This document shows positions 24,413 to 33,442 of a stretch of 50,136 nt of DNA, piece by piece. Position 1 is the first letter of the stretch. Every line of letters starts with the position of its first letter. The position numbers and the translations under genes were made by a program. Below the pieces are notes generated by a model that worked only from the letters and a program-made list of their open reading frames with translations, was not told the origin of the DNA and searched no databases. Source of the DNA: Emticicia sp. (GTDB lineage: Bacteria > Bacteroidota > Bacteroidia > Cytophagales > Spirosomataceae); NCBI GenBank assembly GCA_023254245.1, contig JALQYE010000007.1, positions 1 through 50,136 of the forward strand, given 5' to 3'.

Positions 24413-26515
24413 TTACGGCAAAGCAAAAGCAACATATTGATTTCCTTTTTTAGTGCCAAGTTTCGTGCCTCCACAAGCAATTACTATATATTGTTTGCCA
24501 TTTACTTGATAAGTAGATGGTGTTGCAAATCCTGCTGCTGGTAATTTTGTTTCCCATAGTAATTTACCAGTTTTTTTATCAAACGCTCTAAACATTCCAT
24601 CTTTGGTAGCAGCTATAAACAACAATCCACTGGCAGTGATGACTGGCCCACCATAATTTTCAGTACCTGTATTAGTGATGCCTTTTTCTTTGAGACTCTC
24701 TTCAAAACCAAAAGGTATTTTCCATAGAAATTCCCCTGTATTCAAATTAATCGCACTCATGGTTCCCCACGGTGGAGAGATAGCAGGTAGACCTTTATTA
24801 TCCAAAAATTTATTATAACCAGTGCTTTTGAAAGGTAAATATACAGGTTTTGAAATGGTTGCTGCTGTTCCTATTTCTTTTTTCTCATCACCGAATAAAA
24901 AAGATACTATTGCTTGTTTTTCATTAGCTGAAAGGGCCGTGAAACCAGGCATCATTCCTTTACCGTTTGCAATTATATTACTGACATAAGCTTTATCTCG
25001 TTTTTTAGAAATATCAATCAATGAAGGATAATTGGATTTAGGATTTCCTTTACGGTCGTTTCCGTGACAGGTGTTGCAATACGAAGCATAAAGTTTTTCG
25101 CCTGTACTGAGGTTTGCAGTATTATCTTCTTTTGGGGTTTTTACCATAGTTTGTATCCACGCCATTTCGTTGGCGTTTACATAAAGTATTCCCTCGGGGT
25201 CAGCGGCTGCACCACCCCATTCTGCACCACCATCATAGCCAGGTAGAATAACTGTGCCTTCTTTTGTGCCTGGGTGGTATAGAGAAGTTTTATATTTCTT
25301 GAAATTTTGTACTAATTCTGCTCGATTTTCGGCGTAGGGACTAATCTGCGATTCATCTAAACTATTTGATTGGCGAGCAAATGGGGCTGGTTTAGTTGGA
25401 ATGGGTTGAGTTGGCCAAGTAATTTCTCCTGTTAATGTCGATTTTGGAACAGGCATTTCTTTTATCGGAAAAATCGGTCTGCCATTTACTCGGTCAAAAA
25501 CAAAAACATAACCTTGTTTAGTAACTTGAGCTACCACATCTATTTTCTTTCCGTTTCGAGTAATTGTCATTAAGTTTGGAGGAGCTGGTAAATCTCGGTC
25601 CCAAATATCATGGTGTGTTGTTTGAAAGTGCCATAAACGTTTGCCTGTTCGTGCATCAAGAGCTAAAAGACAATTTGCAAAGAGATTCTGCCCTTTTCGA
25701 TTGGCTCCGTAGAAATCGTAGCCTGCTGAGCCAGTCGGTACGTAGATTATTCCTCTTTTTCTATCAACAGACATCCCTGCCCAGTTATTAGCTGCACCAG
25801 TGTATGTGTTTTTGTAAGCATCTTTCGGAAAGGTTTCGTAGCCAAATTCACCTGGGTAGGGTATTGTATGAAAAGCCCAAACCAATTTGCCAGTTTTAAC
25901 ATTAAATGCTCGAATATCTCCAGGAGCGGCATCTGCACCTTCAGAGAGCCGAAGAGGCATTACAATTAAATCTTCAAAAATTGTTCCTGGAGTATTTGAA
26001 ATCACGAACTTGTTTTGGGCAACTTCGGGTAAACCTGTGTGCAAATCTGTTTTTCCTTTATCACCAAACGATTCAATTGGTTTTCCTGTTGTAGCATCTA
26101 AAGCCCAAAGGTTAGGCCCAGCAGTGTATAAGATTCTTTTGTTTTCCCCATCTTGCCAATATGCCACACCACGACTTGTACTCGCCCAGTTTTTTAGTGG
26201 GTCGCCAAAACGCCAAATTTCTTTACCCGTTGTTGCATCAAGTGCAAATGCCTGAACAGCAGAGGTTACGCCATATAAAACTCCACCAACAATAATTGGA
26301 TTTACCTGCATTTGCCCCGAATCAGGTGTCGAATAAGTCCATGCAACTTGCAGTTTATCAACGTTTTCAGGCTTAATTTGAGTTAAGGTTGAATAATGAT
26401 TTCGGTCGGCACCACCTAAATACTCAGCCCAATCTACATCATCAGGTAAAGATTTAATTTGAAGAGATGAAGCAATAATAAATATCGCTAAGCCGATTAA
26501 TAGTTTAAGTTTCAT
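24413..26515 (-). CDS. PQQ-dependent quinoprotein dehydrogenase with cytochrome c domain
   Basis: 700 residues. A short signal peptide, then beta-propeller repeats of the tryptophan-docking type (LQVAWTYSTPDSGQMQVNPIIVGGVLYG, ALDATTGKEIWRFG, NLWALDATTGKPIESFG, LLALDARTGKRLWHFQTTHHDIWDRDLPAPPNL). Near residue 480 a c-type cytochrome domain is inserted: YASYCNTCHGNDRKG (CxxCH), with a Met ligand probably in GKGMMPGF. The propeller resumes at the end (GTMSAINLNTGEFLWKIPFG). This matches membrane-associated glucose/polyol quinoproteins. It would oxidise a sugar or alcohol in the periplasm. PQQ synthesis genes are not in the window. It lies 18 bp after the 1094-residue protein gene on the same strand. 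Confidence 0.9.
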   Translation of the reverse strand: MKLKLLIGLAIFIIASSLQIKSLPDDVDWAEYLGGADRNHYSTLTQIKPENVDKLQVAWTYSTPDSGQMQVNPIIVGGVLYGVTSAVQAFALDATTGKEIWRFGDPLKNWASTSRGVAYWQDGENKRILYTAGPNLWALDATTGKPIESFGDKGKTDLHTGLPEVAQNKFVISNTPGTIFEDLIVMPLRLSEGADAAPGDIRAFNVKTGKLVWAFHTIPYPGEFGYETFPKDAYKNTYTGAANNWAGMSVDRKRGIIYVPTGSAGYDFYGANRKGQNLFANCLLALDARTGKRLWHFQTTHHDIWDRDLPAPPNLMTITRNGKKIDVVAQVTKQGYVFVFDRVNGRPIFPIKEMPVPKSTLTGEITWPTQPIPTKPAPFARQSNSLDESQISPYAENRAELVQNFKKYKTSLYHPGTKEGTVILPGYDGGAEWGGAAADPEGILYVNANEMAWIQTMVKTPKEDNTANLSTGEKLYASYCNTCHGNDRKGNPKSNYPSLIDISKKRDKAYVSNIIANGKGMMPGFTALSANEKQAIVSFLFGDEKKEIGTAATISKPVYLPFKSTGYNKFLDNKGLPAISPPWGTMSAINLNTGEFLWKIPFGFEESLKEKGITNTGTENYGGPVITASGLLFIAATKDGMFRAFDKKTGKLLWETKLPAAGFATPSTYQVNGKQYIVIACGGTKLGTKKGNQYVAFALP

Positions 26516-26533
26516 AGTATAGGGTTGATTGGG

Positions 26534-29500
26534 TTATTTTTCTTCTTTTCGTTCATCAATATCATTTTCGGGTTCGTTGTCATAGGTTTCAAAAATTTCT
26601 GGGAATTTTGTTTTCAACCAACGATATTGCTTAGAAGTAAGGAAAATGAATCTCGGGCCGATTGATTCTTCTATATCTGCTTCGGAATAAACTTGATAAA
26701 ACATCCCATCTGACGAATGATTTTCAGCAATCGCACGATTCACTAAATCAACGAGTTTAGCTGTATCAAAGTCAAATAATTCGTAAGTAAGCTTTTCTTC
26801 TTTATTTTTGGGTTTTGGTAAGGCTTTTACAAATTGTTTTTCTTCATATTTTTTTCCGTTCGGCATCGTAAAACCATACATAAATATACGGTCGGAATAA
26901 TTACTTTTCTTCAGCGTTTTGGCGAAGTTATCCGTCAAGGTGGTAGGTTTAAACTGATTGCGAGAAATTTTACTCAACGAGTCAATGACCGATTTATACA
27001 CATCCTTGTAAGATTCAACATCCCAAATATTGCATTGTATAGTGATGTTTTTGAGGTTTTCGAGAACAGAAAGGCCATTGATTTGATATTTACGTAGGTT
27101 TACAATAAAATCATCTTTCTCTTGGTTCGACATTTTTCCAATCAACTCAATTTGTGTTAGTTCATCGATTAACGTACTTAAACTATCTCTACTATATTTC
27201 GTACCGTACATCGTAAAGTCGACATAGTTGTTGGGCAATGTTTCCTCTACGATGCTTGCTTGTGTACTGTCAAACAAGACAAAAGATAGTTTCGGACTAC
27301 GATAATCGCAGACAATAACCAAGCGATAAGGAGAAGCAATATCGGTTAGATAATCGTTTATAATTTTAAATTGATTCTCTCCAATTGAAGGAAAATAGTT
27401 GGCATTTGCTTTTTTTAGTGAATCTAAATTACTCTTGATTGTATGCTTTAACGATACGTTTAAAGTTTGTTTATAACTTTTTCCATCAATCAATGCTGAG
27501 ATATTTTGTTGTTCAAAATCAGTTTCAATACTATCAGTTTTATCTCTCAGATACCTGATTTCACTAAACTGTGTTTTAGGTAATAGTTTTTCGTTGAGTT
27601 TCTGCAATATATATGCATAGAGTTCGGTGTTCGACTTCTCTGCAAGTTCATTCATATCAATTACAACTACTTGCTTACTTTCTTTTAGAATATCCGATGG
27701 TTCCTTGGCTGATTTTAGGTCTTTTGCAGCATCTTCGGCCAGCAATTTTTCTCTTTTGAGTGCTTTTGTGAAGTTTTCGATGTTGAATGCTGCCACTTGT
27801 TGTTTATAATCGCCATACATAATTGGCTTTTCGGGGTCGTTCAATATTTCACTATGTTTTTTCTCAATGTACTCAGATTGTTTTTTAGTAAGGAATATAT
27901 AATTTTCGTTTCCTCCATAAGTAAAAGCCTTGCGGACATTGATTTTATAAAATGTGCCATCAATGTGGTTTTCTTCTAATGCACGGTTAATTTCTTCGAG
28001 CCAATCTTGGGTATTAAAAAATAGTGTACTAAAATTTAGCGAAAATTTATCATTGCTGGTTCCATCTTCTTCATTTGCCTTATCAATTTTATTTTTTGAC
28101 TCATATTTTTTGCCGTTTATTTTAAAGCTAACTATTAATTCTCGCTCTTTTTTGGGGCTTTTTTTAATTTCAGTTTCAAAATTATCGTTTACTTTTTCGG
28201 CTTTAAATGCCCCCCGCGAAATTTTCTCTAAGCTACCTATGAAGTTTTTGAACATCATTATTTGTTCATTTTCCTTCGATGGGAGTGGATTTATTTCAGC
28301 TATAACTTCAGGAAATTGGTTCAATAGATTTCGTTTAATATTAGTTGCATTTTTGGGTTCAAAACGCAATTCAACAATGGCGTTATCAATACTCGATGTC
28401 GCTGCTGTAGAGATAAGTCCAATCGTTTGAAACTCTTTAATCAGAGAATTTAGACTATCTCGGCTTTGCTTGTTTGAAAAATCTGTTTTTGTACCAAAAA
28501 GGCCCTCAAATATTGGATTTGTTTTATTTTTATCTTCAAACAAAACATTCTGAGTGCTATCAACCAATAGCACAGCTTTGCGTCCATCTCTAACTGATAA
28601 AAAAGGATTGTAGTCATTTCCGACAACAATTATCCTTTTTGAATCATGTTGGTCGGTTAAAAAATCATTGATTGATTGAAAATCTTTACTCGTAAAACCT
28701 GTCAAGAACGAAAAAGCTGTTGCGTAAGATTGAATGATGGAAGAATCAATACTAATATCAGGTGGTAAGCTTTTCTTGATTGTTTTTAATAACGAAAAGT
28801 CGGTATCTGCCTTTTGGGTATAGGTTCGGCCATTTACTGTATAACTCAACTTGAACCTATTTTGACTTCTTTCAAATATTGGAAAGTAAGGTACATTCAT
28901 CAATTTACCCTCATCAATTTTCGTGATTTCTGTTAATTGAATGTCTTTAAAGTCAAAGTTTGGAATAAGTTTTTGCTTGATTTCTTTCCAATAAGATTCA
29001 TATATTTCGCTTCGAGTCAGGTTTTTCTGTTCGGCAGGAATCATGATTACATTTTTGCAATGCGATATAATTTCAACTTTGCTTTTCAGTTCGTATGCTT
29101 TGTATGAATTTTTGAGTGTATTGGCATCACTGATAGATAGCATATTTTTGTGTTGTAAGCTATCAATTAACGAATATTGGCTTGCTTTTAATGAACTATA
29201 ATTATCATAGAAATAGGTTTGTCGGGCGGCATAAACAAAGAAGCCAAAATCTTTGATGAGTTTGATTTGGTCTTTTCTTAACCAAATGAGTAGTTCGTTA
29301 TAGACTTTTTCGTCGATTAGATTTATTGCTTTGAGTTTAGCTGCTAATTCTGAGTAATTGGCTTTAGATGGTCGGAGGTTTTGTTCGAGTCCCAGAAATG
29401 TTAATGGGTTATTTAATGCAATATTTCCCTCAATTTCAGTTTTAAAGAGCATTTTATCTCCCAACATTTTTTCGGATAATTCTCGCAGACGTACCAGCTC

Positions 29501-29818
29501 ATCAACCGCCGAACCTACATTTCTCATTAATTCAAATACTCCTAAAAAGCCCAAGATGGCAGTCCGAGATTTTATTAATGAATCAGGAACTTGATTGTTG
29601 CCAAATTGACTAATGGCACTGCCACTGCCGTAGCGTCGTTGGAATAATTTATCCTCTTTATTGACAATTTTTAAGAATGCGTCTTTGCCAAATTCAGTTA
29701 TGATTTCTTCTTTTTGGAGTGCATCAAGATAGCCTGCGATTTGTTTATCAGTAAGTTTTTGGGCAAACGTATGAGTAAAAGCGAGTAAAAATAAAAGTAG
29801 TGAGACTATTTTTTTCAT
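26534..29818 (-). CDS. Large secreted protein of unknown function with internal duplication
   Basis: 1094 residues, signal peptide MKKIVSLLLFLLAFTHTFAQ, otherwise mostly charged and soluble. Two diverged copies of a unit of about 340-390 residues can be aligned at about 269-658 and 731-1072. Paired landmarks are IINDYLTD/SINDFLTD, LFDSTQ/LVDSTQ, SRDSLSTLIDELTQIELIG/SRDSLNSLIKEFQTIGLIS, LSKISRNQFKP/LEKISRGAFKA, EENHIDGTFYKI/AENHSSDGMFYQV and FIFLTSKQYRWLKTKFPEI/YIFLTKKQSEYIEKKHSEI. The C-terminus is acidic (ENDIDERKEEK). I recognise no catalytic motif or known domain. A possible -7 element CTATTTTTG lies at 29841-29848. It precedes the quinoprotein gene by 18 bp, so the two are probably co-transcribed. 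Confidence 0.8.
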   Translation of the reverse strand: MKKIVSLLLFLLAFTHTFAQKLTDKQIAGYLDALQKEEIITEFGKDAFLKIVNKEDKLFQRRYGSGSAISQFGNNQVPDSLIKSRTAILGFLGVFELMRNVGSAVDELVRLRELSEKMLGDKMLFKTEIEGNIALNNPLTFLGLEQNLRPSKANYSELAAKLKAINLIDEKVYNELLIWLRKDQIKLIKDFGFFVYAARQTYFYDNYSSLKASQYSLIDSLQHKNMLSISDANTLKNSYKAYELKSKVEIISHCKNVIMIPAEQKNLTRSEIYESYWKEIKQKLIPNFDFKDIQLTEITKIDEGKLMNVPYFPIFERSQNRFKLSYTVNGRTYTQKADTDFSLLKTIKKSLPPDISIDSSIIQSYATAFSFLTGFTSKDFQSINDFLTDQHDSKRIIVVGNDYNPFLSVRDGRKAVLLVDSTQNVLFEDKNKTNPIFEGLFGTKTDFSNKQSRDSLNSLIKEFQTIGLISTAATSSIDNAIVELRFEPKNATNIKRNLLNQFPEVIAEINPLPSKENEQIMMFKNFIGSLEKISRGAFKAEKVNDNFETEIKKSPKKERELIVSFKINGKKYESKNKIDKANEEDGTSNDKFSLNFSTLFFNTQDWLEEINRALEENHIDGTFYKINVRKAFTYGGNENYIFLTKKQSEYIEKKHSEILNDPEKPIMYGDYKQQVAAFNIENFTKALKREKLLAEDAAKDLKSAKEPSDILKESKQVVVIDMNELAEKSNTELYAYILQKLNEKLLPKTQFSEIRYLRDKTDSIETDFEQQNISALIDGKSYKQTLNVSLKHTIKSNLDSLKKANANYFPSIGENQFKIINDYLTDIASPYRLVIVCDYRSPKLSFVLFDSTQASIVEETLPNNYVDFTMYGTKYSRDSLSTLIDELTQIELIGKMSNQEKDDFIVNLRKYQINGLSVLENLKNITIQCNIWDVESYKDVYKSVIDSLSKISRNQFKPTTLTDNFAKTLKKSNYSDRIFMYGFTMPNGKKYEEKQFVKALPKPKNKEEKLTYELFDFDTAKLVDLVNRAIAENHSSDGMFYQVYSEADIEESIGPRFIFLTSKQYRWLKTKFPEIFETYDNEPENDIDERKEEK

Positions 29819-29888
29819 TGGTCAATAATTCTTTTTTCTTCAAAAATAGATTAGAATATAGAAATAACCTACGTTTTGAAAAGACAAA

Positions 29889-29919
29889 AAAAAATCGCCG
29901 CAAATTGCAGCGATTTTTT
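29889..29919 (-). terminator. Terminator after the PD40-OmpA gene
   Basis: AAAAAATCGC / GCGATTTTTT stem with an inner GCAA/TTGC pairing and a T run on the minus strand, just after the stop at 29926. Confidence 0.82.
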
Positions 29920-29925
29920 AAGGTC

Positions 29926-31806
29926 TTAATACACGATGAATCTTACCCTTCGACTTTTTGAAGTATCTTCTTTGCCTTTAGAGTCCTTGATGATTTCTTG
30001 TTCGCCAAGACCTTTAACCAACATTCGGTTAGGGTCAACTCCTGCTCTTTTCAGATAATCTGCACAAGATTTTGCACGGCGTAACGAGATTTTTTGATTG
30101 ATAACTGCATCACCAACACTATCCGAATAACCTGACAGTTGCACATTCAATTTTGGATTTAATGTCATCAATTCGATTAAGCGATTGATGTCAATATAAT
30201 ATTCCGATTTCACAATAACTGAGTTTCGGTCGAAATACACATCATTAAGTGTGTATGTCTTCTTTGTTTCAAACGAAATATTGGGGTCACTTTTCAATTT
30301 AAAGGTTTCCGTTGGTTTACTCATATCTACCTCTGGAGCATTTACATAAGGGTTTTCCCTTTTATCGACTTTTGCAGCTGCAACAACAGGAGTACTGATG
30401 GTTTTAGCTTCAAGTTTAATAGTCTTGATAAATTTGTCATCCGCATCGTTTGTTTCTGGAATCCAGTTGCCTGTATAGTCAGCATTTCCACCACCCGATA
30501 CAGTCAGACCATATAGATTTCCAAATACTACCCTTGTATTATTATTGATATCGAGCGGAACAATCTGATTATTACTTAAATCAAATACTCTGATTTTCGC
30601 ATTGCTGATAACGTTATTGTCAGGCCCCAGCACTCTAATTGTATAGGCAATATTCTTAGGCATCATTTCAATCGTATTGTTGATTGTTTCAGTGCCATTC
30701 ACGTTTTCAAGACTAACTTTTATTTGATTTGCTGGCAAATATCCTGGAGCTTCGCAAGCTAATGTATAATTGTTTCCTGCTTTTAATTGCATTAATGATA
30801 CGCCATTTTTAGCTGAGAATGAAGCCGAATTTCGGCTATTCATGGCTACAAAAACCGAAGCATCAATAGGTTTCTTCGTCATGGCATCGACAACCATTAC
30901 ATTGACAGGTACTTGTCTTGCTCCTCTAAACTTATTCGGAAGCGGCGAAACATAAATATCTCCTTTAATTTCGATATAAACTTCTTCTGTATTACCAGAT
31001 ATTGCGGTGTATTCTTCGTTATTTGGTGTATTCAAGAAATCAACATCTTTTGGGAAAGTCCAAGTACCATCTTCTTGCAATTCGGTTTGATAAAGGTCAA
31101 AACCACCAGCACCTCCACCTCTGATTGAACTAAAAATGAGCGTTCTGCTATCGGGCATTAATGTTACTGCACGTTCACACTCAGAGTTGATGGGTTCGCT
31201 CATTTTCTCAAAATTTGTCCAAGTGCCATCATCCGTTTTATTTGCTACCCAAATCGTATAACAAGATTCTGTATTACGGTATTTTTCAAATTTTTCACGT
31301 ACGAAAAATAACATTTTACCATCTTGCGAAACGCTCGGACTTCCTTCATACATCGCCGTATTAAGTGGCTCACCTACATTTGTAGGTTCATTCCATTCGT
31401 TTCCAATGCGTTTTGCATAAAAAATATCTCTATCGCCAAACCCACTCGGAAAAATAGCGTCAAAGTACAATTCTCTTCCATCATAGGTGAGGCTTGTGCC
31501 CATTATTTTGCCTTTCTGAACTTTATCTGTGATTGATTTAATGAGCTGAGGAGTTTCCCAGGCAGCTGATTTGTCAGCACGGGAGCTCATAAATACTTTT
31601 GTACCATCCGGACGGTCTTGTACAAATACGAATGTTTTTCCGTCTCCACTTATTGAAAATGCGTGTTCACGATACTCTCTTGTGTTGATTGGAGCACCAA
31701 TAGATTTTAAGTTACTCTGGGCGATGGCATCATTGCTACCTAAGTAAGCAATTGCAGCTGCTAAAAGTACAACCTTTCTCATTTTTTTAGTCATTTTTGG
31801 GTTCAC
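29926..31806 (-). CDS. PD40-repeat/OmpA-domain outer-membrane protein
   Basis: 626 residues. The start is MNPKMTKKMRKVVLLAAAIAYLGSNDAIAQ with a signal peptide. WD40-like PD40 repeats (about 35-290) show units such as FSISGDGKTFVFVQDRPDG, GSPSVSQDGKMLFFVRE and LMPDSRTLIFSSIRGGGAGGFDLYQ. A carboxypeptidase-regulatory-like segment follows (about 300-390), and a C-terminal OmpA domain (about 515-620) contains VQLSGYSDSVGDAVINQKISLRRAKSCADYLKRAGV for peptidoglycan binding. It probably anchors or organises the envelope; similar proteins occur in gliding/T9SS contexts, though nothing here proves that. The gene is isolated by a terminator downstream. Confidence 0.9.
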   Translation of the reverse strand: MNPKMTKKMRKVVLLAAAIAYLGSNDAIAQSNLKSIGAPINTREYREHAFSISGDGKTFVFVQDRPDGTKVFMSSRADKSAAWETPQLIKSITDKVQKGKIMGTSLTYDGRELYFDAIFPSGFGDRDIFYAKRIGNEWNEPTNVGEPLNTAMYEGSPSVSQDGKMLFFVREKFEKYRNTESCYTIWVANKTDDGTWTNFEKMSEPINSECERAVTLMPDSRTLIFSSIRGGGAGGFDLYQTELQEDGTWTFPKDVDFLNTPNNEEYTAISGNTEEVYIEIKGDIYVSPLPNKFRGARQVPVNVMVVDAMTKKPIDASVFVAMNSRNSASFSAKNGVSLMQLKAGNNYTLACEAPGYLPANQIKVSLENVNGTETINNTIEMMPKNIAYTIRVLGPDNNVISNAKIRVFDLSNNQIVPLDINNNTRVVFGNLYGLTVSGGGNADYTGNWIPETNDADDKFIKTIKLEAKTISTPVVAAAKVDKRENPYVNAPEVDMSKPTETFKLKSDPNISFETKKTYTLNDVYFDRNSVIVKSEYYIDINRLIELMTLNPKLNVQLSGYSDSVGDAVINQKISLRRAKSCADYLKRAGVDPNRMLVKGLGEQEIIKDSKGKEDTSKSRRVRFIVY

Positions 31807-32135
31807 TGTGTAAGATTAACCATGTGTTCGATATTGATTATTGATTTTCAAATTCTGTGCCAAAATCTTATCAAACGGTATCAAAAATTAAATAAAAGCT
31901 TTTTTATTGCGTTTTTGGTGGTTATTCTATGTAATAAATGAATAAAAATTTATTTATTACGAACTTTAGGTGATGTGTTTTGATTTTCTTGTAATGACTT
32001 TTTTGAACAATCAATAATAAGTACCTACTTAATTTTGCTGCTTTTTGCGTAGTCTCGTTTTTTAAGTACTAATAAGATGTGTTCTAATTGCCAATATAAA
32101 TTCATATAACGACATTTAGACTAAATCTGTTTTTA
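31807..32135. other. AT-rich intergenic region
   Basis: No gene is supported. On the minus strand TTGGCACAGAATTTGAA at 31847-31863 resembles a sigma-54 element upstream of the PD40-OmpA gene, but it has GA where GC is required. On the plus strand TAATTTTG at 32030-32037 resembles a -7 element, with TTTG 24 bases upstream instead of 19-21. Confidence 0.4.
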
Positions 32136-32240
32136 ATGAGAAATATCAAAGATAAATCAATGAACAAATTTTTTAATGAGATAATACTAAGATTAGAGCC
32201 TAAAATGATTCGTAATGATTTAGTTGAAAATTGCCATTAG
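32136..32240 (+). CDS. Possible small ORF 1 (34 aa), perhaps part of a broken gene
   Basis: MRNIKDKSMNKFFNEII..., ending MIRNDLVENCH. It has protein-like composition but no homologue I can name. Four bases separate it from the next small ORF, which is in another frame. A single-base change would join them into one frame of about 83 residues, so they may be two pieces of a frameshifted gene. Evidence is only coding appearance and the terminator downstream. Confidence 0.25.
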   Translation: MRNIKDKSMNKFFNEIILRLEPKMIRNDLVENCH

Positions 32241-32244
32241 GCAA

Positions 32245-32391
32245 ATGCAGACTAAAATGATGAAAGAGATGATTTTTTTTGTTTTAACTGAAAAGATACT
32301 ACGAAACTTAGCAGAATTGAGTGAGACAGAATTTTTCATTTTGGGTTACATTATAGATTATAAGGAAAGCATTCACTATTTATTTAAGTAA
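32245..32391 (+). CDS. Possible small ORF 2 (48 aa)
   Basis: Begins MQTKMMKEMIFFVLTEKILR and continues NLAELSETEFFILGYIIDY. The helix-like spacing of hydrophobic residues and the terminator 20 bases after the stop suggest a real transcript. No family is recognised. It could be the 3' part of a decayed gene together with the preceding ORF. Confidence 0.3.
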   Translation: MQTKMMKEMIFFVLTEKILRNLAELSETEFFILGYIIDYKESIHYLFK

Positions 32392-32410
32392 ATTTATATG
32401 TTTTAAATTT

Positions 32411-32442
32411 AACTTTCAAAATTTTTTGAAAGTTTTTTTTTT
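32411..32442 (+). terminator. Terminator-like hairpin before hisG
   Basis: AACTTTCAAA / TTTGAAAGTT with a run of about ten T on the plus strand. It cannot belong to the minus-strand OmpA gene, so it implies a plus-strand transcript from 31.9-32.4 kb. Confidence 0.6.
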
Positions 32443-32482
32443 ACAATAACATCAAATGTTTTCAAGGATAACCGAATATAAT

Positions 32483-32514
32483 TTTGTCATTGACAAGCGA
32501 TTAAGTTAATTTTG
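32483..32514 (+). promoter_or_regulatory. Bacteroidota-type promoter of the hisG operon
   Basis: TTTG, 20 bases, then TAATTTTG: an exact match to the -33 TTTG / -7 TAnnTTTG pattern. Transcription would begin about 6 bases later, around 32520, some 25 bases before the hisG ATG. Confidence 0.7.
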
Positions 32515-32544
32515 TGCTTTGACCAAAGAAATTTTTCAATTCAA

Positions 32545-33414
32545 ATGCCAAATACAGATTCAATATTGAGAATTGCCCTCCAGAAATCGGGTAGATTGAG
32601 CGAGGATTCGTTTAGATTATTTAAAGAGTGCGGAATAAAGTTTGAAAGTGGTACAGGAAAACTCAAGACTTCCTCTTCAAATTTCCCTGCGGAATTTTTG
32701 TTTTTAAGAGATGATGATATTCCTGGATACGTAGAAGATGGTGTGGCCGATATTGGTATTGTAGGTGAAAATGTATTTGTCGAAACCAATCGTAAGGCAG
32801 AGGTAACCTATCGTTTAGGATTTTCTAAATGCCGTTTGTCGATAGCTGTTCCGCGTGGAGTAGACTACAAAGGAGTTGATGATTTTCAAGGAAAAAGCAT
32901 TGCTACTTCATATCCACGTATTCTTGCAAATTATTTGAAAGAACAGGGAGTAAAAGCCGAAATTCACGAAATTAGTGGTTCGGTCGAAATTGCCCCAAGC
33001 ATTGGTTTGGCCGAAGGTGTTTGTGATATTGTAAGTTCGGGAAGTACACTTTTGAGCAATGGTTTGAAAGAGGTAGAAACAATTTTTCGCTCGGAAGCAA
33101 TTTTGATTTCAAATAAAAAATTAGCAAAATCAAAACATGATACCCTCAACAAATTGTTGTTTAGAATCAAAGCTGTACAAACAGCACAAAATTATAAATA
33201 TATTTTGTTGAATGCTCCGAATGATAAACTCCAAGATATCATCAATATGATTCCTGGAATGAAAAGCCCGACTATCGTACCATTAGCAATGGAAGGCTGG
33301 AGTTCGATTCATTCGGTTTTGGAAGAAAATCAGTTTTGGGAAAATATTGAAGCCATTCGTTCGGCAGGAGCAGAGGGGATTCTGGTAATTCCAATTGAGA
33401 AAATGATTTACTGA
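32545..33414 (+). CDS. hisG: ATP phosphoribosyltransferase, long form
   Basis: 289 residues from the ATG at 32545. A TTG start at 32512 would overlap the -7 promoter element and is rejected. It catalyses ATP + PRPP to phosphoribosyl-ATP, the first step of histidine synthesis. Recognised by RIALQKSGRLSEDSFRL, the PRPP-loop region GVCDIVSSGSTLLSNGLKEV, and DIGIVGENVF. The C-terminal regulatory HisG_C domain (about 210-289: YKYILLNAPNDKLQDIINMIPGMKSPTIVPL) makes it the long, histidine-inhibited type needing no HisZ. It is followed by a Uma2-like gene and hisD. Confidence 0.95.
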   Translation: MPNTDSILRIALQKSGRLSEDSFRLFKECGIKFESGTGKLKTSSSNFPAEFLFLRDDDIPGYVEDGVADIGIVGENVFVETNRKAEVTYRLGFSKCRLSIAVPRGVDYKGVDDFQGKSIATSYPRILANYLKEQGVKAEIHEISGSVEIAPSIGLAEGVCDIVSSGSTLLSNGLKEVETIFRSEAILISNKKLAKSKHDTLNKLLFRIKAVQTAQNYKYILLNAPNDKLQDIINMIPGMKSPTIVPLAMEGWSSIHSVLEENQFWENIEAIRSAGAEGILVIPIEKMIY

Positions 33415-33442
33415 GCAGATTGTTGAATAAAACTTTATCAGC

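Noticed and set aside
31847-31863. Sigma-54-like box upstream of the PD40-OmpA gene
   Set aside because: The -24 part is good, but the essential GC at -12 is GA. Left as a note only.
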